Source: Brasenia schreberi
Lineage: Eukaryota > Streptophyta > Magnoliopsida > Nymphaeales > Cabombaceae
NCBI GenBank assembly: GCA_036023115.1
Contig: JAYKKT010000048.1
Coordinates: 5,108,001 to 5,172,000 of the forward strand
DNA length: 64,000 nt
Direction of reading: 5' to 3'
In this document: positions 37,041 through 50,000 of the stretch, piece after piece
Position numbering within the stretch: the stretch's first letter is position 1
How the letters are laid out: every line of letters begins with the position of its first letter
Notes under the pieces: model-generated
Told to the model about the DNA's origin: nothing
What the model saw: only the letters and a program-made list of their open reading frames with translations
Databases searched by the model: none
Made by a program: the position numbers and the translations under genes

Positions 37041-37610
37041 GTTGACAACTTTGCTGAAAATACGTAAACCAAAATACTTTCTCTTCGAGGCGTGCATAGC
37101 ACTATCCTTTAGGCTATTTTATCACCCCATATTTTACTTTTTCGAATGCAAAGGACACCGACAAATGCCTTGAAGATACAATGAAGAACTCTCGGCTCGC
37201 CTTGCACAAGTTGAACCGAGTCTTTGACAACACCTGTACTCTAAGATAATGCCGCGAGGTTTTCTAGGGCCCAAGAAACCTTGTTCGTTTAAAGAAACTC
37301 TCTTCACTGAAAGAACATAGGTGAGGAAAGTCATGAGGTTGTAAGGGATGCTTACGAATGTGGGTTCTGGCAATTTGGTCATGGACCAAGTACCCTTTTA
37401 TATGCATCTAAGTGGCTTTTAAAATGCTCACTATTATGATTCTAATTGTTGGCTTTATGAGCCAGCATGCCCATTCAGCCCATGTAGTGTTGTAACCTTG
37501 AAGTATGCAACCTTTGAACTGACCAACTCTCTAATTGTAACTACAATGCAGTTTCACGCAATTTTAATTGCATTTACACCCACTTTCAGCACTATCATTT
37601 GTAAATTTCT
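37041..37610 (-). repeat. LTR-like repeat, right copy (5' LTR of Copia)
   Basis: Partner of 33388-33995. The minus-strand TATA-like CATATAAAAGGGT is at about 37395-37407. I do not see a clear primer-binding site directly left of it, so the LTR assignment rests on the pairing and on the flanked minus-strand Copia body. Many differences between the copies indicate an old insertion. Confidence 0.72.
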
Positions 37611-37650
37611 GCAATAAAAATGGCAGCTAGCCTTGCTCCAATACCAAGTA

Positions 37651-38241
37651 TGTTATGGTGATAGTACCTGGCATTGGCTTCCCAAAGCCAACCAGTCCTT
37701 GATCACCTTTGTCCTTGGTCCCAATCAAACACACGCACACCACAAGATGCCAATCCTTGTCATGATGTTGAGGCTCCAAAAGGGGTTTTCATTTTATTGA
37801 TCCGATCGACTACAAGGGGCCTCTGAGGGGATTCCATGTGATTGTTAATGGAGCTGCCCAACAGCCTTGTCCATTGACAGTCCAGCTCTACAAACGGAGA
37901 TTGAAGACAAAGATGGTGGTCGACCCAAGGGGCATCCCAAAGGCCGGCACCTTGCTCTCCTTTCCAAACTCCCGCCATCCACTCTCTTGGATGCTCTCTT
38001 TAAGAATGCCCGAATAGAACACTACACAAGCCAGTTTCCTTTTATATAGGTCCATGGCTCAAGACTCCACCAAGAAACTCACACTGCTTCACTTGGGATG
38101 GGACATCTCCATCCGCTTTATTGTCCTTGGATCCACTACTAGACCCATATGGCGTCGCCTTGGCAAGCCACACACACTCGTGTGCCTTAAGGCTCAACCT
38201 CCCTTGAGTCCGAGTTGAGTGGCTCCCTTGACGCCGTGACA
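37651..38241 (-). mobile_element. LTR with adjacent primer-binding site (second Copia)
   Basis: On the minus strand it starts TGTCACGGCG at 38241 and ends CCATAACA at 37651, the TG...CA form of an LTR. CATATAAAAGG at about 38036-38046 is a promoter-like TATA box. Directly after it, 37647-37635 reads TTGGTATTGGAGC, close to the initiator-tRNA primer site of plant Copia elements (TGGTATCAGAGC). Its body is missing or replaced by the neighbouring 37041-37610 repeat. Confidence 0.72.
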
Positions 38242-39614
38242 TAATACCAGTTGCAATAAGATAAAAATTATATTTTGAACTGAGGTTATTAGTGCAATAA
38301 ATTAAAGTTATTTAAATGAAACATTTAAATAAAGTTTTTTAAATTATCAATATACATTAATAACATTAACTTAAATATTAATTACTAATTGACATTAATA
38401 GGTTTCCTTAAAGTATTTAATTACAACTTAAATATTAATTTATATTAATAAACTTTCACGTGGTAGAGTGGATTCTATCATCAAACTACATGGTACTAAC
38501 TGAACTTTTAATGTCATTGGTGCCACGTCAATGCCATATCAATCATGTACCCCAGATATATGTGATAGATATATGTGCCACGTCATAATTCTCCATCAAC
38601 CACATTAATTGCAGTTTGATAGAAAACAAAGTTGCTTAACTTGATGTATTAAGATCTTTATGGCTCAATAAAGACAAAACCGTTATGTGGTACACTTTGC
38701 TTTATTACTTTTTATTCATAATTTAAAAAACTTTGCGTTAGAGACATTAACAATGAAGATACATACTTTGTATCTTTAAGAAGCTTCAAGGTTCCCATTT
38801 TTTTTTACTTTTTGAAAAGCTAGTCTCAAGCTTTCATTGAGAACTGTCTAACCGCAACTGCAACGATAATAATGAAGAATATTTTAGCCGCTTTAAATTG
38901 TTGATAACACTTACCAAAAGACTCCCCCTAAGACTCTTGACTTGAATGACCCAGCGACAAGCATGAACATAAATAAATTGATCGAGGGAGGCAGATATTT
39001 GATTTTAGAAGCAAGTGGTCTAGATCTTTTTGGAGTAAGATTTTAATTATTGTTGGACATGTAATTAATATAGCTTTTACTATTGTTTTGCAAAATGATA
39101 CTCCTGTAGAGTGTTCTACGTGTATTTTCATAGGTTGAAGTCATCATGAATTTGGATGTAAGCCATAGAATTGGCTTCAAGGTGACCTTGTTTGATGACG
39201 TGCCATTGATTTCATGGAAAATCAAATGATTGAAAAATAAGGTAGAGAAGTTTCAACTCTTGGTATGAATGACTTCGTTAACCTTGATCTACATCTTTGT
39301 AGATGAGTGACAATTACGATGGCGTATCATGTTGAGATGATGAAGTTCGCGATAATGTCAATGTTGTTAATGCTCCTACTTTTGAGAATATTGATTAGCT
39401 TGTTCTTCTACCTAAGGGCTTTTTTAGATAGCACATTCCCTCTACTCGCTACACGTATGATACAGGTTAGTCTTTTACATTTTTTGAAAGGTAAGCAACT
39501 TGTTCAAAATCATATGCAGATCAGCTCCATTTCATCCATCGTGGTACATCTCCAAATTGTTTTCAAGTTTTTAGTTTCAAAACCCATTTCCGAGCAATAA
39601 TAACCATGATCAAA
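38242..39614. other. AT-rich intergenic DNA
   Basis: Tracts of AATATTAATT type (38330-38460) and a GCCACGTCA motif repeated at about 38520 and 38577. No gene recognised; short frames at 38928-39600 lack motifs. Confidence 0.45.
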
Positions 39615-39687
39615 CTAGGGATGGTAATGAGGTGAAGCAGGCAGGGCGAGTTTTCACCCGACTTCAACTTATACATTCTTTTAAAAG

Positions 39688-39777
<90 letters not shown>

Positions 39778-39929
39778 GCAGAACGGAACGGAATGGGCTT
39801 ACCTTAAACCTACCCTATCTAACCCCACTTGTGTGTCTCATCTGCTTCGCCCACCCCACAACAGGTGGCTTTCTCCCTTGAGAACCCACTCCATGTAGGG
39901 GCAAGGCAGGTAGACATTACCAGCCCTAG
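39615..39929. mobile_element. MITE-like element carrying a long (TA)n tract
   Basis: The ends CTAGGGATGGTAATG and CATTACCAGCCCTAG are almost perfect inverted copies, the same family as 1665-1969. Inside, 39698-39774 is an uninterrupted (AT)n tract of about 76 bp, followed by GGAGCAGAACGGAACGG. No coding capacity. Confidence 0.75.
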
Positions 39930-40848
39930 ATTCAACCAACATTCACATTATCTACAGTTTTGAATCCTAGTGGCTTCCTCTAAGTAAATATTTAGTAAGT
40001 CATAATTTCTGTGCCCAAGTAGGTACAACTCTCCTGGGTAGGGCATCGTCCCATAAGAACCTTCAAGTGGAAGGTCTCAAGTAGATACCCCTGGTGAGTA
40101 TCTGGCAAAGGAGTCTGCCTAACCACTGCTTTCCGATCAAAACAAGTCATTTGATCTTTGTCTTAAGGTCATCATTCTTTCAAGTAGCAACATTTTCATG
40201 AGCAGAAGGGAATCATTAACCAAACAGTGATTCAACACCATCATCATATCTTGGATTTACTTCAATTGAGGCCTCAGTATAGTGAGCAACATTCTCACAG
40301 TAACTTTCTTCTTAATTTCTAATAAGCATTGACAATTTAAGTGATAAACGCCCATGCAGAGTGCAAATACTCCAGCAAACATTTTGCCAAAACAGCCCCA
40401 AGCAAACTATATATATTCAGATACAATCTCAGAGATGCCACTACTATTAGAGGCTGAATACTTAATACATCCCTCATGAAGTAAAATCATAAACGAAATT
40501 TCCAAACAAAAGATTTTACAGCAGATAGGAGGAACTCCATCTCTCATCACAAACAGCGTTCCATATTTACATCAGAACTCACATTGCTACAAAAAAAAAT
40601 AGTTACTGGTTCTCCACCAGAAAAAGATACAAAGAACCCAGTAGTTGGAAAGATATTGGTAGAAGACTGAAGAGGGAAGAGAGATCCGCTAGACCTAATG
40701 ACTGCTACTTCCATTAGAAAAATAAGCCAAGATATAATCAGGGAAAGTGTTGCAGGATAATAGCTGATTACGCAAGCCAAAAGGAAACTGACAGGAAGGA
40801 AATAGAAAGCCTTCAAGACTCCAAAACTGCCTCTAGGAACCCACTTTC
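39930..40848. other. 3' flank of the BRCA2-like gene
   Basis: It should contain the BRCA2 3' UTR next to the stop at 40849. A minus frame at 40852-40547 encodes a hydrophobic stretch but overlaps the stop codon region and has no recognisable domain. Confidence 0.5.
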
Positions 40849-40998
40849 TCAAACACTAATGATTTGAAGAACCTTCTCCCTAAGCTTTTGGATAGTCTGC
40901 AGTATATAGCAATCAAAAAGGAGTCACAGAATCACCATTTTCAACCATCAACTATCATCAAAGTAATGTGTGTTTATATATATATCTACACCTCTCTC

Positions 40999-41032
<34 letters not shown>

Positions 41033-44000
41033 GAGAGAGAGAGAGAGGGAGAGAGCCTGGTGAGCACGTGCAAATGAAGATTCAAGCAATGCTCACCGTA
41101 GAAGAGCTTCTTGACCACTTGCGAACACAATCAGCAGCCTCCTTAAGATGTGACGGCCAATCAGAACTACAACATGAGTAAGTGGAATTCTCTATTGCCT
41201 CTGCAACCCAAAGCTGATTCGTTTGATCCCTTGCTCGTTTAACCAGATTACAGAATACAACCTACACATCAAACCATGCTGTGGGTACATGAAATAGTAC
41301 AGTGCTACCATAACCTTAACCAATCCTTTTTTTCACAATGGATCTAGCATCGACCAATCACACTAATTGAATTTTGATGGGATCTAGAGAAACTGTTTCT
41401 GGAGTCCAGGAATGCGACTGTATAAAGGTGAACCCACACTATAGATGGAGTTTAACAGCCATTTAGACATAGTAATTTAATATTTGGTTAAGGTTTGACA
41501 ATTAGGGCATGATGAATGCATTCAAAAGTACCTAAAGGTAGACGATCGTGTCCATCGCTAACTTGGAATATACATCGCACTAATACTAAATACTTCGAAT
41601 GGACTTATTTTAAAGGACAAAATCGTAAAGAATAAGAACCGGCATCACCCAGCCAGCTAAGAACCAAAGCACCCAGAAATGAAGGAAATTTTCGAAGTTC
41701 AGATCTCCAAATGAACCATCCACGAATTACTCACAGTAGAACCAGTAAGAGCACTGTTTATTGGTGCACAGATATCAGCATCTATGACTGACAGGGAGAA
41801 GCTTATGGCCAGCAAACTGTCCGGAGAGTCTACAGAGTCTGGCGTTGAGCCATCTGTTAAGAAGACCCATTGCTTCTTGTGGTTTCCAGATAAATAAACA
41901 TCTCCAATGTACACTATCAAACCTGGGATGTCAAACTCACTGTATCCAAATACAACGTTAAAGAGGAATATATATATCAACAAACAAACTTTTCAAGCAG
42001 AAAATAGACAACCAAGAACAACAAACTTACCTGGATATAGGAACTCCACCCATGCGTGATAGTGTTGTTGATACCCGAGGTTCAAAAAATGGCCTGTATA
42101 TGTGAGGGAGATGTCACAGCACTAAAATGATGACAACATAATTATGGAGAATAGATCACCAGAAGATCCTTTAACATATTCAATTAAAAGCAACACAATA
42201 AACCAAATGTTAACAAGCTGACATCTAAAATGCATCACGAAGAACTTGCACAGAAGCTCAAGAAAACTACATGAACTTCATCATGAGCCCAGACAGCTGA
42301 TACATAGTTAACATTTATGTGTGTGTGCAGAGAGAGAGAAAGACAAAGACACAACAATAACAACTAAGATTTTTTCCCATACTAGATGGGATCGGCTACA
42401 TGGATTCTTTGTTTCTACAAAGCCCTATCATAATTTGTAGATCCATGATAGATAAATCCGACAAAGTTTTACGCTGGCTGTCGGAAGCCTAACACAACCC
42501 TCCTTCATCCGGACTTGAAACCGGACATGCAAGGGTGAGTTAGAGAGAAGGGATAATATAGCAAGAGGCATCTGTCATCTTACAAGTGGTCGTAATTTCA
42601 CTATACTTTCTTGGTTCATGTGCTTTTATTCTTTCTTATTTACATTAACATGACTTTAGTAAAACTTGCTCAATTTTTCAGCCACAAAGCTGCAGAACTG
42701 TCCTTGAATACAAGAACAGCATCCAGGGCTGTCAAAGAATTTGAGATGCGTTCATCCTGTTAAGTCAAACATAACTTTGAGTGGAAAACAAGGTCTGGCA
42801 GTGCAGGCCTGACAGATTGTTGGTATTTCCTACTTTCTAACAATTAGGAATTTATCTCTGGATGGTAAGCTTTGGGATTTCTCACTATTGCCGGAAAAGA
42901 GCATTGGTAAATAAGTTATGGCATTACCATTAGTATCAAGATACTAAGAACCTTTTTCATTTCTGCATTGCTTCTTTCACGGAAAGATGAATAACCAAGA
43001 GGTGGTTTAAGATGTTCTTTGAATTTTTCCAGGACTTGAAGCTGACAACAACCATGGTTTTGTACTGGCTCCAGGTCTCAGTAATATTGTATTGGCTCTG
43101 TCACAACTAATTCGTTCTCAGATAGTCAGCTCGTGCTGATATCCTACAAGTTCCCTTCTGCTGATCATGGTCAAGTTGGATAAAGTTGCTTATACAAGCC
43201 TGGATTATAAGAGATATTACAGAAGAAAGAAGGAAAGAGAACTTCGTGGTTGTTTCAGTGGGACTAACCAAACCGAAGTTTTGTTCACTTAATTATGTTC
43301 TCTCATGCACAGGGGAAGGTGAATAAGTGCATAGAGAATCATGGTTACCATGGTCCTGCAGCAACTGCCACCAAACCTTATTCGTGAAGCCAAAAGATAC
43401 ACCAGTTTTCCTTCAAGCAGTTTCTATAGCATGTAAGCAGTGATAAGAATGTTGGTTGCATCGTTCAAGTGAGTATATTAGCATGTAAAATGTGATACAG
43501 TATTGGTTCAAAAACTGAGAGGTCTAAGAAACATATCCAAATGCCTCATATTTTCCAAATATAACAGCATTCTAATAACACAAGTAGTGAAACCCATGAA
43601 GGTTTATAGGAGAAAAAGATGATGTTTTAAGCAGATCATTTCTTCAAAATGCCAGCTGGGGAATCATGACAGGAAGATGATGTGAATAAGTGAGTAAAAG
43701 TTTACAACTTTGTTAACGTACCACTTTGCAAGAAAATGACACCATCTAACAATACATGCAGGAAATTTTGCTCATGGTGAAAAAATATCATCCCAGAGAA
43801 GCATCTGCTGACTAAAAGTAGAAACCAACGGTAATTCTAAGTGAAAAGATAAATCCTCCGTACTCGAACTGATCAACAGTTGATGAAGGTAGGAGCTCCC
43901 ATGTCGTCTTGGCCCCTCTAGTCTGGAGGTGAAGAATATCATGGTCTAGATTCAGAGGGACTAAGCCTGTAACAGAGTATAGTTGTCCTTCTTTCAGGTC

Positions 44001-47000
44001 CACAATCTGCTAGAAAATCAAACAGCTTAATATTTTTGTCAGGTTACGATTTTGATCTAAACCTTTTAGATGATTAGTTTTCCACAAGAACTTATTATAG
44101 GAGTCATAAGCTAATTTATCATGTTCATGCTTAGAGGCCCACTCATAAATTATGTTCTGACACTACGAAAAAGGACCACATTGGCATAACAAAGATAATG
44201 ATTTCCATAAGAAAATTTTTGGGAGCATCTGAGTAAATGTTAAGATCAAGAAAATACAAGATTTATAATTCAAGTTAAAAGGTACAAATCGCATATCTAT
44301 GTTACATGGATATGGGTATGGGGTACGTGAATTTCAGAAAATCTAAGGTACCGGTACACCACCATTAAAATATATAAAATTTCACTTTAAATTATATATA
44401 ATTAAATTTATATGAAATTAAATATGATAATTCATAATTGACAACTATAAAGATTAAAAAGATAAATTTAAGTAATTGCATCATATCAAATCAAGAATAC
44501 TAAACAACTGGCAAATGTATCAAATCTCATCTATCTAGAATAGGAAGTAATAGATTGCAATATATTATCAAAATGGGGAACCACACATAAACACAAGCAT
44601 ACTAATTTGTAGAATACACACACTATAAAAATAGGAACCACAAGATGCAAACATATACAAGACACATGTTACTTTTTCTCACATTAGCTGCCCAGCCTTG
44701 GCGACCACCAAGAGACCACAAAATCGTGAACAGGTCTCGACAAAAGATTTAGACCCGAAATAGCTATTAATGTTCTAATGGATGCAAATTGGGGCAAAAA
44801 CAGGTCCCGACGTTTCGTTAAAGCATTTTATCGAACATTTTGGTTTGCATATTCACAACACCAATTCAAAAACAACAATATTCTTCTAAATGAAGAGGTC
44901 TCAACGCCTCAAGCATTTCATAAACATATCATCAAACATTTCATCAAACAATATCTCACTCAACTATTCAAAAAAAGTATACATACCTAAACTAATACAA
45001 CAATTAGCAAAGAAAGAGGGTTTGCACGCTCGTCTAATTGTCATTGTCCGCCGCTCGTCCAACAGCCATTGCCCGTTGATCGTCGAGCCAATGTCGTCCA
45101 TCGCACTCGCTCACAATCACTGGCGGTAATGGGCCAGACAGACCAGACAACAGAGAGAAGGTATACACGGGTAAATTACCCAATTCTTTTAAATTTGATA
45201 TTTGGATCGACAACAAAAATACATATGACCCAATCCAATACGTATCCAATACAGGTACATGATGTACCCAAATTGGGTACGCATACCGGTACTCATTTTG
45301 GTGTATTGGTATGTATCTGGCATATCGATACGCGTACATGTACTTGGTATCTAAGTCACACAGACACTTCTAAGGGGTGGAGTGTCGACCTCGACACTGG
45401 TGCGACACCGACACCGTGTCGGGTGCGGCATGGCAAAAAAAAAATTTTGCAAAAAAAAAAATTTGCAAAAAAATAATTTTTTTCTTTTTTTGTAACTCTC
45501 GGTTAAATGGGTCCGGATAATGAAGATTGATTTGTGTATTATGATGAAATTAGTAGTTGTTTACCATTTATATGTTTTGCTTTAATATAAACTTATAAAG
45601 TTGTGTACTTGCTATTGTAGTTGTATATCATATTAGCTTTAATGATTTTGGGTGCGAACAATTGGTTTCTTATTACTCAATCTGATTGGATTCTTGACTC
45701 CATACTGTATGCCTTTGCACAGAATAATCTTTGTCACCATACACATTTAAAGACCAGGAACATTACCTGATCAATAGAACAGAAGAGTATGACATCACTA
45801 GTGGATCCTAGCACAAATACTAGTATATGTTATAATTTACTAAAGATCTCAAAACTCTTTGAATCCATAACTTCGATATTTTGTAGCTCATAAAATCATT
45901 ATAAGTTTCAGATCATTATGTGAGAACTTGCTAATTGATACCTATGTGCACCCAAAATTAGCAAATACTAGTTGTATTATGATTGATTTATTTAGGTTGA
46001 ATATTATATATAATAGATAATATTATATACCCTAGCCGTGTCGCCGCACCCAAAATTTTTGAAATTTGTCGTATCCCGCACCCGCACCCGTACCCGTGTA
46101 ACATAGCCTGGTATGTACCAGACACAGATATGTCGCCCATTTGGGCATACTCATACAATGTAGTCGCATATAGACCAACTAGATACAATAGGGTCTTTCA
46201 CTCACATCTTTTCCACCAAGAAAAATACACATGAAGGGGAAAGAACGAAATGATTGCTTCCATAAAAATGGGGGAAAATGTGGAGACAAAGGAAGTGGCA
46301 ACCCCCTCCCTTTGTTTTCTCAACTTGAAAAACTTTCACGCACTTTCTCTTGATGGGTACCAAAAGAGAGACCTTCACTCTATTCAAATTCATACGTACA
46401 GAATGCAGTCTGTCTGAGGAACAAAGAATCCTTCAAAAGAGGTCATGTTTGTCATCTTTTCTTAGTTCTAGATAACATTTTTTATTGTTTTGATCAAAGC
46501 AACAACAACAACAACTAAGCCTTTTCCCATACTAGACGGGGTCGGCTACATGGATTCTTTGTTTCCACAAATCCTGATCATGTGCCATGTTAGCAGTTAA
46601 CTCACAATAAGCTAGATCATTTTTTATTGTTTCTTTCCAACACTTTTGTGATCGTCCTCTAGCTCTTTCAATACTTTCCAAATTTAGTTTTTCAAACCTT
46701 CTTACGGGTTCTTCTTTTGATCTTCTTTCTATATGTCGAAACCATCTTAAACGATATTCTCTCATTTTATCCTCTATTGGTATCACTCCTAATTTGTTTC
46801 TAATAACCTCATTATGTATACGGTCTTTTCTTGTATGACCACATCTCAACATCTTCATTTCTATCACAGACATCTTTTGTACATGTTGATGATTAACTGC
46901 CCAACACTCAGAACCATAAAACATGGCAGGCCTAATTGCTGCTCTATAATATTTACCTTTTAACTTTAATGGTATCTTCTTATCACAAAGAATATTTGAT

Positions 47001-50000
47001 GCTACTCTCCATTTTAACCAACCAGCATTAATTCTATGCATAACATCTCCATCAATTCTTCCATCACTTTGAAAAATTGACCCTAGGTATTTAAAACTTT
47101 TCTTTTGGGGGATGCAATGTGTGCCAATTTTGATTTTTATGTCCTATGAGGTAACCAAATGATCAAACTTACATTCCATATATTTTGTCTTTGTTCTACT
47201 AAATCGGAGGCCTTTGCTTTCTAATGTTTCTCTCCATAGTTCCAATTTTCTATTAACTTTTTCCTTAGACTCCTCCACCAATACAATGTCATATGCAAAT
47301 AACATACACCAAGGTACTTCATCTTGAATATGTTTTGTTAACTCATCCATCACCATTATAAATAAGTATGGACTTAAAGTTGATCCTTGATGTAACCGAA
47401 TATTAACTTCAAAGAAGTCTGTCATTCCTTCATGAGTCCTCACACATGTTTTTGCACCATCATTCATGTCTCTTATAAAGTTAATGTATGTCAATGGGAT
47501 ACCTCTTTTTTCAAAAGTTCTCCAAATAACCTCCCTCAGTACCCTATCATAAGCTTTTTCTAGATCAATAAATATCATGTGAAGGTTTTTCTTTTTTGCT
47601 CTAAAATGTTCCATAAGACGTCTCAAAAGGTGAATCGCTTCAATAGTAGATCTACCTAGTATGAATCCAAATTGGTTATCTGTTGTACTTGATACTTGTC
47701 TTAACCTACGTTCGATAATTCTTTCCCATGATCTCATAGTATGGCTCATTAACTTGATACCTCGATAATTCGCATAATTTTGAATGTCTCCCTTGTTCTT
47801 ATATATGGGTATAAGTGTACTTGCTCTCCATTCCTCGGGCATCTTTTGGTTTTTCCATATTTCATTAAATAGTCTTGTGAGCCAAGTGATTCCTATGTCT
47901 CCTAGTATTTTCCAAACTTCTATAGGAATATTATCTGGTCCTACCGATTTACCACCTTTCATATGTTTAAGAGCCTCTTTGACTTCATTCTTTTGAATAC
48001 GTCGGTAGAAATTGTGGTTTATATACTTTTTTTATTTGGCTAACTCTCCTAAGCTAATACTAACATCTTTATTTTCATTAAAAAGCTTATAAAAATAATT
48101 TTTTCATCTATTTTTTATATCATCATTTGCCACTAGAATTTTTTCATCCTCGTCTTTGATGCATCTAACATAATTAAGATCTTTAGTTTTCTTATCTCTA
48201 GCCCTAGCTATCCTAAAAATATCTCTTTCACCCCCTTTTGAGTTGAGTTTTTTATATAAATCCTCCTAAATTTTAGCTTTTGCTTCACTCACGGCCTTTT
48301 TTGCTTCCTTCTTTACTTTCTTATAAGCCTCTAAAGTTTCACTAGTTTTCTTAGCATAATGTAATTTGTAGCATGCCCTCTTTGCCTTGATTTTATTTTG
48401 CACTACTTCACTCCACTACCAAGCTTCTTTTTGTGCTGGTATACCTCCTTTAGATACACCTAACACATCTTTCGCCACTTTCCTAATATGTATAGCCTTC
48501 CACATATCACAGGGTGTACCAACATAATTCTAAACATCTCCTTGAAGGACTTTTTGTTTAAATATATCTTCATTCTCGCTTTTGAGGTTCCACCATTTAG
48601 TCCGAATAGCTCGATGCACTCTTTTCTTCTTTGTCTATTTTTTTTATTTGTAAATCCATAACTAAAAGTCGATGTTGGGTGGTTAAGCTTTCTCCTGGAA
48701 TTACCTTGCAATCTTTACAACACGCTCTATCTTTTTTTCTACAAATAAAGTAATCAATTTGTGTTTGTGATAAGCCACTCTTATAAGTAATTAAATGTTC
48801 ATCTCATTTTTTTAAGATTTTATTGATTATAAAGAGATCAAATGCCATAGCAAAATTTAAAATCTCCCTACCTTCCTCATTTATATCCCCAAAACCAAAG
48901 TTTTCATGAATCCCTTGATATCCTAATGCCTCTTTACCGACATGTCCATTTAAGTCTCCTCCTAAACAAATCATCTCTCTTTGTGGAATCTTTTGAATCA
49001 CCTTATCTAACTCTTCCCAAAAAGCTGTCTTTATACTATCTTCTAGTCCTACTTGGGGTGCGTAAGTACAAACTATATTCAAAACCTCTGCTCCTAACAC
49101 TAATTTCAACGTCATGATTCGGTCACCATATCGTTGTATGTCTACTACACTATCCTTTAAATCTTTATTTATGATAATACCAACTCTGTTTCGAGCCTTT
49201 TCTTTACCTGAGTACCATAATTTAAAACCTGTATCCTCTATCTCCTTTGCTTTTTCTCCAACCCATTTTGTCTCTTGGAAACATAGAATATGAATCTTTC
49301 TCCGAATCATAGTATCTACCACCTCTATTAGCTTACCGGATAATGTTCCGATATTCCAAGAACCAATACGAATCTTATTATCTAGTCATTTTGTTTTGAT
49401 CAAAGCATCACAAATAAATTCCGAGTCACAAAAGGATATAATAAAGAGATATAGTCAATTTGCAAGATTTGCAGCTCATGAATGCTAGCTGTGATTTTCA
49501 GTATTTGGATTCACCCCTAAACTCAATCTGGACTCTCAGGTTTCGATCATCCAAATCAAAGTACCAACCCTTCATCAGCTGAAGCAAACGTGAGAAACAG
49601 ATTCCCCTCTGTCGGGCCAGCTTCATGAACACCTATGAAGAACTAACTTCTCTCAACTTGAGAGACCCCAATTTTCTCCTCAGGAAGCAGGAAAAAGATT
49701 CACACTACAGGATGAATCTTTCCCTTTCATAAATTCTTTCCATAGGTTAACTAGTTGCTCATTATAGGAAAAAAGATGAGAGGACTCCATCTCTTATAGA
49801 TATTAATGATCATGCTCAAATGTTTTGTTTGCCTGAAACTGATGGATTTAGTGGTTGCACGTAGTAGTGCTACTGTAGACTCTTGAAGCCGTCATATCAA
49901 TCTTGCGGGTCAATCCTAAATCGTTTGCCATCCTAAACTTGCAAGCTTCTAGAAAAACTTCAGCTCTTTTCTTTCTCCTTTTACACAGAACACAAATAAA

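Noticed and set aside
39632..39898. 88-codon frame with a long Tyr-Ile repeat
   Set aside because: Translation of the (TA)n tract inside the MITE.
40547..40852. Hydrophobic minus-strand frame after the BRCA2 end
   Set aside because: It overlaps the BRCA2 stop in another frame. The spliced last exon (40896-40849) matches the plant BRCA2 C-terminus in style and phase better.
45069..45476. 135-codon plus-strand frame
   Set aside because: It runs through the GTACC-rich subterminal repeats of a transposon-like element inside a BRCA2 intron and has no domain.
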